Below, piece by piece: positions 21,988 to 31,692 of a stretch of DNA of 64,000 bases; position 1 is the stretch's first letter, and each line of letters opens with the position of its first letter. The notes beneath the pieces are model-generated. The model saw nothing but the letters and a program-made list of their open reading frames with translations. It ran no database searches and had not been told where the DNA came from. The stretch comes from Rheum nobile (Eukaryota; Streptophyta; Magnoliopsida; Caryophyllales; Polygonaceae): positions 4,662,001 through 4,726,000 of the forward strand of contig WOAB01000878.1 of NCBI GenBank assembly GCA_027886185.1, in the 5' to 3' direction. Position numbers and translations under genes: made by a program.

Positions 21988-22740
21988 AAAATGAAGCGAA
22001 ATAGCCCTACAAGATCAACAGGTTTTGAAATTGCTTTTCTTTTATGTTCTTTTTTTGTTTTAAAGCAACATTATATATAGAACTATATATTCCATCTTGT
22101 AAGATTAATTGTCCTTTTAGAGTTTTACACATGTATTAAGAAAGTCGTTAGATGTGTTTTGAAAATCCATTTTTTTTTCAATTTAATCACTTATCATCCT
22201 TTAGAATCAATAGATAGAGAAAGAAAGATTAACATCATCAAGTTCCAAAATAAATTTTATGATTTATATATGATAATGTGTCTTGAAATTGTATAAGGAC
22301 AAATATCAATCAATCATCAATATATATACTAAACTTGTCCTATTGAAAAAGATTGGCAAAAAAAGGGTGAGAAACAAATGTGAATTAACTCCTATTAACC
22401 CCCACGTGGGCAGCATAAAAGTGAGGATAAACTCCACAATTGATAAGGGATGTTTCATCCATAAAGAAATTAATGACTCCTACTTATATTAGCCGTTACT
22501 ACAACTTATATTAGCCATTACAAAGCCATGGTTGTTTCAACCCAAAGTTAACAGCCCCGCATTCATGGGCCGGTTACAACTCAATAGCCAAGCTGGCCTA
22601 GACCTCCCTATAAAGGTTACAATTCTTACATCACATGCAGTTTTTTCCACACAATTGCCCCTGCTGAATCCCCCTGCAGAAATCCTTCAAATGGCTTCAT
22701 CTTCAGCCATGAAAAAAACAAATCGAGCTCCTCACTAAAA
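21988..22740. other. AT-rich spacer
   Basis: No gene supported. TTATATTAGCCGTTACTACAA (near 22,485) is partly repeated as TTATATTAGCCATTACAAAG just after it. CCTATAAAGG (near 22,609) could be a TATA box for the RPA1-like reading downstream. Confidence 0.4.
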
Positions 22741-23272
22741 CCCCTTGAAACGGGGCCGTTGAAAGCCATCGACGATTTCCTTGCGGCGTCGTACATCCCC
22801 TTCTCTGACTTGAATGCCGGCATGGAATGCACCGTGAAGGCTATGGTCATCCGCAAGTGGGATGCCATTACCTTGAAAAAGCATTACATAAGCACAGACT
22901 ATATATTAGCCGACAATGCGGTAATAAAAAATTGACCGTAGTCGTCGTCCCCCACTTGTTTAAATGCCTTAACGTCTAACCTTTTTGGTCGTTTGTAGCA
23001 GGGAGGCGCTATCCACTGCGTAGCGAGGGCCAACATCAACCACTGTTTCGCCGACAAACTCTTGGTGGGAGAGGTCTACGCCATTAGCCGGTTCACCGTT
23101 GCACCGCCGAAACCTTCTTATCGGCTCCGCAACGGTGACCCGTTCGTGATCCATCTAGAAGGCAGCACTGTTGTGAGGCGTATTGACTGTCCCCTAGAAG
23201 GCTTTGATAGGTATCCACTCCAGTTGGTCTCGGTTCAAGATATTCAACTCAATGGTTCAAGATTCCTAATAG
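22741..23272 (+). pseudogene. RPA1-like OB-fold gene fragment
   Basis: Exon 1 (to 22,920) reads IPFSDLNAGMECTVKAMVIR then KWDAIT and YILADNA; its donor is GTAATA. Exon 2 (23,002-23,272, after TTTGTAGCAG) reads GEVYAISRFTVAPPKPSYR, then GSRFLI, and ends at GTCAGC. This is the pattern of the plant replication protein A 70-kDa DNA-binding OB fold (often listed with DUF223), where W/DLK, VKVMVLRKWD and VYAISNFSVAP are typical. Such genes bind single-stranded DNA and are often encoded in or captured by Helitrons. No in-frame ATG precedes exon 1, so it is probably a fragment. The helicase remnant at 26.2 kb supports a Helitron origin. Confidence 0.6.
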
Positions 23273-23746
23273 GTCAGCCATACTTCAATCATGCTCTACT
23301 TCATATTATCTTTACCTACGCCAACACATTTGCACACAAATATCAGTGGATGGCAAGAAATTATGCATGAACAATCTAACATCAGTAAAGACAGCAAATT
23401 GAATGCAAACACACTAAATGCACATGCTCATGAATCACAACACTTGAATCCTCGAAAACAAGGAGTGGCCCATGTGATCTCTATGACTATAAACAACTTG
23501 TTTATGCCATTTTACATGCTGCCTCTAAATGGTCGAATCTCTACACTCCAAATAGATCACTGTCAACAATTTCCGGTAAAATAAAGCACTACAGTAATAT
23601 GGGGGAAAAATCAAGTACAATGCAAAAAAAAACATTAATAGAAGAATATCCGATAAAATGGTGAAGAGAGCCAGATGAATCAAAGCAAAACGTGATTACA
23701 ATGATATATAAAAATGAACAGCTATTCTGCAGGCATAATAATTTAC
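23273..23746. other. Unassigned sequence between RPA1-like and exportin fragments
   Basis: No conserved coding block recognised. It joins two gene fragments that face each other, and may be the rest of an intron or a capture junction. Confidence 0.4.
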
Positions 23747-24343
23747 CTTGAAAAAAGCAGTGAAAAACAGTGCCAAGTTCTGAATAAAAGCCTGCAAGGA
23801 AAAGAAAGCGAATTAAGAAAAAATTACAGCTGATAGTAACAAATTTGAAATTGGCAGTACTTATATGAGATAGACGTGCTCATCTGTTGATCCATTTGAA
23901 TAAGCTTCAGGTATGTTTGTATTTAAGGGAAGGATAGTTTGCATGACAAAGTAACAAAAAGTACAGTCAAGGATTACACAGAAAACCTAAGAGGACACGA
24001 CATAATGATCGGAAGAGAGCGCAATGATGAGAGATATAAAAACTGGTCTCAGAAGGATGAAGTTATCTAAAAGGCTTTACAAGCACAATAGTTTATATAT
24101 AATTACCTGTAACTGAACCATGAATATGTGATACATCTTCACATACTGGATATTGTAGTAATCGCCAATAGTCAACGATGCAACCTAATGAGATTGCACG
24201 ACAAAAAGAACTCTTCTCTTAGCACCAAAGCAAGTCTATGAAAGAACAAAGCAACCCTATGGCACATAATATACCTCAGTTAAGCATTGAAGGGTCAGAT
24301 TCCTGTATGTTGGTGCAGGAAAGAACTTCAAAAGAATTTCCAA
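23747..24343 (-). pseudogene. Exportin-1 (XPO1/CRM1) gene fragment, three exons
   Basis: The minus strand has three exons with correct splice sites: 24,343-24,275 (LEILLKFFPAPTYRNLTLQC), 24,184-24,107 (IGDYYNIQYVKMYHIFMVQL) and 23,791-23,747 (AFIQNLALFFTAFFK). They are contiguous in exportin-1, the nuclear export receptor for leucine-rich export signals. They cover only about 65 of roughly 1,075 residues, in the HEAT-repeat middle. Flanking sequence does not continue the gene, so this is a transduplicated piece and not a functional exportin. Confidence 0.8.
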
Positions 24344-25085
24344 CTGCAAAGTGAATGTGAAAACAACTCTTGGTACCATGCCTAGCCCAATGTTCTTTCC
24401 GATCAATTGGATGGGATAGATCATAACCCTCAGCAGCAAGCCTCCGCAGACCACCTACACAACCTATTGGTTTGTTACAACCCCATAAGCCAGAAATCAA
24501 GCAGACAAATTGGCCTAAAAAAAGAGAGGAAGCCGAAAACCTAAAATAATAATCACATACCTTGGCACCTTGACAATCGTTTTCCGGCGAGGATGGGGTG
24601 GTTGATGTCAATCCGGCAGCCTCGGCGGAACCAGAATAACCTCCAACGACAACTTTCGGCGAGGGCTGACTGAATACGCCAACCCCAATTTCTGCTTCCC
24701 TGCCGCTACACACCTAAAACAGAAACGCTCGGCGTGTATCCCCTCTCGTCTGTCTCACTCCAGGCATACGGCGCCACCGCGAGCATCGGTCTCTCGCGCA
24801 GCGGCGCAGGAATGCCCAGCGTGCGCTCGAATCCAGAACCGCGAAGCACCCCGGCCAGGGTCGGCCGCGGGGCAGGATAAATCGACGTTCTCTGCTCCGG
24901 CTCCAGCAGATCGGCGAGGGTAGGGTGGAATGGATCTGGGAAGAATTGGGGATAGGGGCGAGTGGTGGAGGCTGGAATCTCGGTTGCCCATCTGTCACCG
25001 AGGGAGGAGGGAGACGACGATGTGCAATTGTGTGTACAAAAACCCTAGGGTTGATTTCCTTTGGCTGAATCTGATAATAGTGCAT
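24344..25085 (-). pseudogene. Unidentified captured gene 5' region
   Basis: GC-rich minus-strand sequence upstream of the exportin exons. A 145-codon frame (24,713-24,276) includes GGLRRLAAEGYDLSHPIDRK and continues in frame across part of the exportin exon. 25,085-24,714 is Pro/Ser/Arg-rich and looks like a 5' leader; AACCCTAGGGTTTTTGTAC (near 25,050 on the minus strand) resembles a plant promoter/leader motif. I do not recognise a family. It may supply a promoter and first exon to a chimeric transcript with exportin exons. Confidence 0.35.
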
Positions 25086-25129
25086 AGTTTAATAAGAGTA
25101 AAACTAAAATAAATTAAAAATATTACAAT

Positions 25130-26165
25130 TTTGATTAACTTAATGAAACACATATGAAAATAAAAAAATGATTCTCATGATTAACTAGAAATTTTAAATT
25201 ATGCATAGATATGTATATGAATGTATATAATATAGTGAATAAATTAATTATCATATCATAACACACATTTATTAATGTACTGATCACCAATAATAATTGT
25301 ATAATGAGTGTGTTATGCAATTTAGTTCATACGGAGTATTATCTAACATGAGAAAAAAGGGATGTATTATATTAAGAGATATGTATATGAATTTAGATCA
25401 TATAAAAAATAATTTAATTGCATTTAAATCATGTAATAATAAACATTTATTAATATAATATACTAATCACCAATAGTAATTGTGGTATAAATGTTCTATG
25501 GAACTTAGTTTATATTATGTATATAATATGATTAATAATTTAATTGTATCTTAAAAATTTAATAGTGTAGATTTATTAATATAGTAAACACCGATAATAA
25601 TTGTAGACTAAATGTAATATGAAACTTAGTGTATATTGTCTAATATCTAATATAAGAAAAAAAAAGGGCTATCCTATATCAGTATTCAGCTTTGAGATAT
25701 AATTGGTTATACATTTCATACTTTTTCTCAACAATTAACTAGGAATTTACAGTTATCAAGAAATGTGTATATGAATTTATACAATATAATGACTAATTAA
25801 ATTGCAAGTTTATCATATAATGGTATAAATTTATTAATAGGCTAATCACTAATAATAATGTACAATAGATGTTTTAGGGAACTTAGTTTATATTATCTAA
25901 TATAAGGGGGGAAATGTACTATATCCATATTCAACTTTGAGATGTACTAGATTATATATTTGATGCTTCTTCTCAACAATTAACTAGAGATTTAAACTAA
26001 TCAAGAGATATGTATATCAATGTATATAATATAATGAATAGTTTAATTGTATCCTTATCATATAATAATATAAATTTATTAATACACTAATGACCGTTAA
26101 TTATTGTAGAACAAATGTGTTATGGAACTTAGCTTATATTATCTATATAAGAAAAAAAGGATGTA
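25130..26165. repeat. Degenerate AT-rich tandem repeat, about 250-bp unit
   Basis: The phrase GAACTTAGTTTATATTATCT recurs in variants near 25,324, 25,502, 25,625, 25,881 and 26,128. The companion phrases AATTAACTAGGAATTT, ATGTATATGAATTTAT and TTTATTAATA...CTAATCACTAATAATAA sit in the same order. Spacing is about 250 bp where complete, shorter where deletions occurred. Very AT-rich; no genes. It abuts the helicase remnant and may be a satellite-like or Helitron-internal array. Confidence 0.65.
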
Positions 26166-26217
26166 CTATATCGCAGTTATACGATTGACCTTCCATCTCC
26201 CAGATCAAAACTCAGTA

Positions 26218-27726
26218 ACAATGTCGGATGCGCAGAACTTGCCGGCTGTGCTACACCGGGAGGGAGTACAATCTACAATGTTTATAGAGTAGTTCACCCT
26301 CAACGGTAGAGATGATGAAGCAAGGAAACTGAAGTATGCAAAAATACCCCAAAAATACACATGGGATGCATCACAAAAGGTGTGGGGGCCAAGGCGAAAT
26401 CTCAAACCAATTGGCAGAATTGTGTACGCCCATCCCGCCTCCGGCGAAAGGTATTACCTATGCATGCTTCTGAATGTGGTTGCAGGACCTCGAACCTTTG
26501 AAGAAATCCGAACAGCGAATGGGAAACAATATGACACCTTCAGGCAAGCATGTTATGCCCGTGGAATGCTCAAGGAAGACAATAAGTGGACCGACGCAAT
26601 AAAAGAAGCACAAGTGTGGGCAACAGGGGTACAACTGCGGGATTTGTTTATCACAATTCTAACCTTTTATGATGTGACCGATCCGGGAAAACTATGGGAA
26701 AGCAATTGGGTTGCGTTATCAGAAGACATATTATACCGGAAAAGAAGAGACTTCAACTTCCCGGCGTTGGAGCTCAGCGAAAATCAGCTGCAAAACTTCT
26801 GCTTGCTTGACATCGAAGAACTCCTTGCAAAAAATGGGCACACATTGACTGACTACCCGAGTATACCGATGCCAAATAAACAATTACTCACTGCAATGGA
26901 CAATCGCCTTATAAGAGAGGAACTGTCCTACAATGCAAAAAAAAAATGGAAGACATGCATACAACCATGTACCATTAATTGAATGCGGACCAACAAGCAA
27001 TATACGACAAGGTAATCACTGCAGTGGATAAGCAATCTGGAGAGTTCTTCTTCATCTATGGGGCAGGAGGAACAGGGAAAACTTATCTCTACAAGACAAT
27101 AATGGCCCGCATAAGATCACAAGGGAACATCGTTCTTGCCGTAGCATCGACAAGTATGATCTAAGCTATGTTCGGCCACTCCGGTAATATTTTCGTTCCT
27201 ATTCGATTCCTTAGCAATAACAGAGACATGCAAAAGAGTAAATATGCTAATCTCTATTACACTCGTTGCAGATTCGTACGACTAACATTGCAATGTCATT
27301 ACGTACTTGGTTGTTACATACTCCCTTCATAAACAAAATAATATACCTAGCATATTCCCTAGCGCTCACCTCTAACACTTTTGTTTCTAACAGGTATTGC
27401 TTCCCTTCTATTACCGGGCGGCCGGACAACCCACAATAGGTTCCTAATCCCAATTGAGCTGCTTGATAATAGTACATGCGGTATTAAACAAAACACTCAA
27501 TTAGCACAGCTGATGCATGAAGTCAAACTGATTATTTGGGATGAGGCTCCAATGACTCATAGAAATACGTTCGAGGCATTGAACAAAACATTACAAGACA
27601 TCCAAAGCATCAAACATGCCAACAACAAACACAGACTGTTCGGCGGTATAACGATACTACTGGGATGAGATTTCAGGCAAATACTACCAGAGTACCAGTC
27701 ATTACCAAAGGGAAGCGACAATATAT
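26218..27726 (+). pseudogene. Helitron RepHel helicase (PIF1-like), decayed and truncated
   Basis: The reading from 26,218 follows plant Helitron helicase sequence: ARKLKYAKIPQKYTWD, IGRIVYAHPASGERYYLCML and ACYARGMLKEDNKW, then LRDLFITILTF. The Walker A motif GAGGTGKTYLYK is near 27,060-27,100 and Walker B LIIWDEAPM near 27,530. A GT-AG intron (about 27,154-27,395) joins VASTS to IASLLLPGGRTTHNRF. Disabling changes: TAG at the position of the Trp in FIEWFTLN (near 26,290), a stop at 26,980 before NADQQAIYDKV, and TGA in the GG-DFRQ motif at 27,666. The rest of the helicase is cut off by a CACTA-type terminus at 27,727. The Rep (HUH) part is not seen upstream. Confidence 0.8.
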
Positions 27727-28200
27727 CACTACAAGAAAAATCGTTTTTAGCAACGACTCAAATCGTTGCAAAAAATACGTAGTCGTTGCAATAGGTATTT
27801 TTGCAACGACAAATGTCGTTGCATTGTCGTTGCGGGTAAGTCCGTAGCGATAGAATTTGTAACGACATTTTTCGTTGCAAAAAATACCCTTTTTAGCAAC
27901 GACATTAGTTGTTGCAGAATATACGTCGTTGCAAAATATAATTTCTTCCGTAAGATAGATGACAATCTATTGCAATGACAATAGTCATTGCAAAAGATCT
28001 TAATCTATTGCAACGACAATAGTCGTTGCAATAACATTTGATTTATTGCAACGACATATATCGTTGCGATAAATTAGGGTCTATTGCATGTGATACTCAC
28101 GATCTATTGCAACGACATCTGTCGTTGCAATAAATCAAATGCTATAACTAGTATTGTTGCAATCAATCATGGTCTATCACCTTTTGCAACGATAAAACTG
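27727..28200. mobile_element. CACTA-type transposon end with subterminal repeats
   Basis: Begins CACTACAAGAAAAATCG, the classic plant CACTA (CMC/En-Spm) terminal inverted repeat. It is followed by many palindromic units of the form GCAACGAC-n-GTCGTTGC (for example near 27,751-27,830, 28,010-28,030 and 28,109-28,131), the usual subterminal transposase-binding repeats. No partner end (TTTTTCTTGTAGTG) is visible to the right, so it is one-ended in this window. It interrupts the Helitron helicase. Confidence 0.75.
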
Positions 28201-28314
28201 TTGTTCTCATCCTGCTCAATGTGTTCCATCATATCCAAATATTCCATAAAATTCAATTCAAATATTACAATATTCTTTCATCCTCCTTAATTTAACCAAA
28301 AACAACTTCAACAT

Positions 28315-30704
28315 TTAAATATTCATAAATTTCAAAAAACTGCATTTTAGACTTCCATAAACAAACTCCATGTCACAAGTTCCTTCTACTTCAGCGAATG
28401 CTACCTCATCAATCTGCAGCCTCTTGCTGGCATCAGGCTCGACACAACAGCTTGCCACCTCACACAGCGTCTTCAGATCCTCGTACTCGAAATGCTTCAG
28501 ATGCGGATCCACCACATAAGACATCGCCTCCGGCAGCTCAAGGTAGTCTCTTGCCTAGTTGTCAGTCAAGAGCCACAACAACCAATCATCAATCACTCAA
28601 AAACATTTGCAAAAAGAACAAAAGTTGGTTAAAAGGGTGAGAAACAATCAACTAACCCAATCTACCAAGGATCCATGATCCTTAGTGTGTGGAGGCCTCC
28701 CACTGATTATCTCCAGTACTAGCACGCCGAAAGCATAGACGTTTTCTTTCAAGTCCGGTGTATGTTCTTCACTGAAATTCGATGCAACGCTGATAGCACC
28801 ACCGCTCAAGTTTTTCTCGGGTCTAGCTAGAACGGTCTTCCAGCTCTCGAAATCAACCAGCTGTGGAGGCAAAATCAGTTCCAATACTGGGTTTTTTCAG
28901 TGACATTCATTAGAATAAAGCCCTGCTTATGTTTCATACCTTCGGTGAAAAGTCTTCCGTGAGGTACACGGAATTAGAGTCCTGCTATGGATTAATCTGT
29001 TCACCAAGACCATCAGATTAATCCATCCTCCCGGGGCCTGTTTTTGGGGGTATAAGCCATTGGACGGATTTTCACTGGTGGTGAAGAAGTCTGCATCTTT
29101 TAGCTTAGGCAAACGGCAAAGGCCAACGACATTTCCTGAGGAAGAGTACCTAAACATACCAACACTCACTTGTGAGGAAGCAAGCAATCCCAAGCATAGC
29201 TACTGAAAAGAAGATTAAACTTTGAAACCCAAAAGGTTATATTCTTTTTGTACTGATTATGTAGTTCTTTAAAACAGCAAGGCAAAGTAGTAAATCACAT
29301 GAGCAATAGGATCATCAACTCTTGACGTAACTAAATAATATTTGGACCACCAACAGGACTAACATTTACACCTGATAAGCATAACTCATACGAAGGGGGT
29401 TTTCAGGACCAGATTTTGATAATGAGAGTTGAAGTAAAAAAAGAAGCAAAGATGGTTCACTCTCCAATCTTAGTACTAGTAGTACATACATGAACAACTG
29501 AAAAGCTCAAGAGATTAAGAGTTCCTGATGTCTTACAAACACCATACTTACGTTTCATGAGTATTCGACTTCTCAGTGCCATTGCCACCTGGAATGGTAC
29601 CCTGAAGCTTATTCCTATCCAAGCGAAGTTCCTGAAGGTTTTTCAAGTTGGAAAATTCGAGTGGGATAGTTCTTGTTAGTCCATTGGACTCTAGGTTTCT
29701 GCCATCAAAGAAGAAGAAAAGATAAGAGAACTAACAATAGAATACAAACTATTAGCATATCTTAAATTCAATACCATTTGTCATACATTTTGGTCACATT
29801 TGTTATATTCCCTATATCGGAAGGAATTGGTCCAGCTAACTGGTTCTGGCCAAGATCCAAGACCTTGAGGTGCTTTAACATGCCAATTTCTTTGGGAATG
29901 ATACCAATCAAATTGTTACCGTGCAGGATTCTGTAATTACAAGAACAAGTTACAAAGAAGCCAATATAAATAATAAATCCCAGACTAGATTTGCAGCAAC
30001 AAATGAAAACTTTGTTTGTGTGAAGGATCAGATGAAGCCTTACAGCTGCTCCAAGTAAGTCAGCAGGCCCAATTCAGGAGCAAGAAACCCTTTCAAAGAT
30101 GACATTGAAATGTTTCTGCAAGATGAGTTGAATTACTTAATCCACATTTGATACTTCCCATCATTGGATGTGAAATTTTGACATGCAGAATCAGCTATAA
30201 ATCAAGGGCAAAAATAAGAAACACATTGAATAGCAAGCAACATAAAAATCAAAATTCTTACAGCTTAACAACATGGTCTCTAGCCACTGAACAAGAAACA
30301 CCTGACCATTGACATGGATCTGGATCTAGTCCATTCCAACTTGAGAACACCAGAAATAGGTCTTCATATATGGCTTCCTTGAAGTTAGTAAGTGCCCAAA
30401 CTGAATAAAACCCCAAATTCCCAATTAGGAAAATCAAAGATAATTTTCTACATTGCAAGTAAATATCAAGATTGCACCCATAAACTATCAGCACTGGTAA
30501 GTGATAACCCACTATTTGATTACTCTTGGAGCAATGGTTTTGAGTTCAAACAACAAAGAATGTGAATCAAAGATCTAAAACACAAGCAAAAAAAGATGCA
30601 AAATAAGTAACACAAATACCTTCTTCTGAGACAAAAGATTCAGCAGTGATGGCCAGTACTCCAAAGAGGGCCAAAAAGAGCTTAGCCCAAGTAAATTCTC
30701 TCAT
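28315..30704 (-). pseudogene. LRR receptor-like kinase, kinase N-lobe deleted
   Basis: The minus-strand start ATG at 30,704 gives a signal peptide (MREFTWAKLFLALFGVLAIT). Exon 2 (30,400-30,262) holds the LRR N-cap: NFKEAIYEDLFLVFSSWNGL then DPDPCQWSGVSC. Single-LRR exons follow (30,115-29,570), then VGMFRYSSSGNVVGLCRLP. This is the layout of the small LRR-RLK group around Arabidopsis At1g63430. The C-lobe remains: SVYLTEDFSPK, intron, LVDFESWKTVLARPEKN, NVYAFGVLVLEIISGRPP and DPHLKHFEYEDLKTLCEVAS (to 28,315). The transmembrane helix, ATP-binding lobe and catalytic loop between about 29,020 and 28,970 are gone. This subfamily is often a pseudokinase, but here the domain is physically missing. 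A gypsy element sits about 110 bp upstream of the ATG. Confidence 0.75.
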
Positions 30705-30812
30705 CCTTCCGTTTTTTCCACTTTCTTGTAAACTTCACTGCTTTCTGCGCAGTACAAATCTTCTTCAAATTTGAAACTTGTGTGGATTCTCACAAGAGAC
30801 CCACAATGATAA

Positions 30813-31692
30813 GAATGCGTAGTAGGGAGTTCAACTCGTCGGAAGGGATGAAGTGGGAGTTCGGTTGGACTGTGGGCTGTTCGGATGGACTGGGGTTGTT
30901 CGGATCTACAGTGGACAGTGGATGCGTGATGATGAGCGGCGGCAGGAATGGTGGGGACGGTGGAGATGATGATCGGCGGTGGAGGAGAGTGACCGGCGGT
31001 GACAATGGTGGTGAAAGATGGTGATCGATGGCTGCGGAATATGGTGATTGGTGGCTTCGGAAGATGGTGATTGGTAGAGGCCGTGAGAAACTATGGAGGG
31101 AATTAGGGTTTGTGTTGGTGGGGAGGCAAGAATTAGGGTTAGTTCTTGTCTCGGGAAATACGGATAGTAACTGGATAGTTGGAACCGAATTAACGCGCCA
31201 GGATAATTCAACTAGAAACGCGTTAATTTGTGTGACGTCAGGGCCCGGGTTTGCAGGAGATTACTCGACCGGAAAACAAGCTCTATTTCGACGTAATTAG
31301 AAAATAAGACAAAAGAGAGTATTTATACTAGAGAGGTGACCTAATGGGCCGGACTCTCTAGTTACTAATTCTAGCGGCCCATTTAACATAAACGGAAACC
31401 ACCCAGAAATAGCAGCTACTGAAAATAGAAATAATGTCTGAAAATGTACTATACAAGTAACGTATCAATCTGGCTCGATGTCGCTGTGGAGGAGTCAGTC
31501 ACGGCTATACTGACGAGACACAGAAGCTCGGGCGTTGTAGTGATCTGGCCGTGACTGGCTACAAGTCTGGTCACCAAAGATTGTGTCGCGGCTTGGACAC
31601 GCTTCGCTCTGGACCGGGTGATCGGGCCTGTAGGTGGGAGTCGCATGGCGTCTTCCTCCTCTGTAGCCGACATAGGGGACTAGGTCACATCA
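30813..31692 (-). repeat. 3' LTR (left), truncated at its outer end
   Basis: It aligns without gaps to 38,249-39,128 and ends inside at the 10-base inverted terminus GGTCACATCA (31,683-31,692, plus strand). The outer 52 bases present in the other LTR, including the terminal TGATGTGACC, are replaced by unrelated sequence next to the receptor-kinase gene. Confidence 0.85.

Noticed and set aside
25130..26165. AT-rich array as a centromeric satellite
   Set aside because: Units are too degenerate and few here to claim this; only genome-wide copy number could show it.
28200..30812. LRR kinase as cargo of the CACTA element
   Set aside because: No right-hand CACTA end was found; the gene may just be adjacent.
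30780..30812. Left LTR starting at TGTGGATTCTC (30,780)
   Set aside because: The sequence does not match the first 52 bases of the right LTR and gives no target duplication; truncation fits better.
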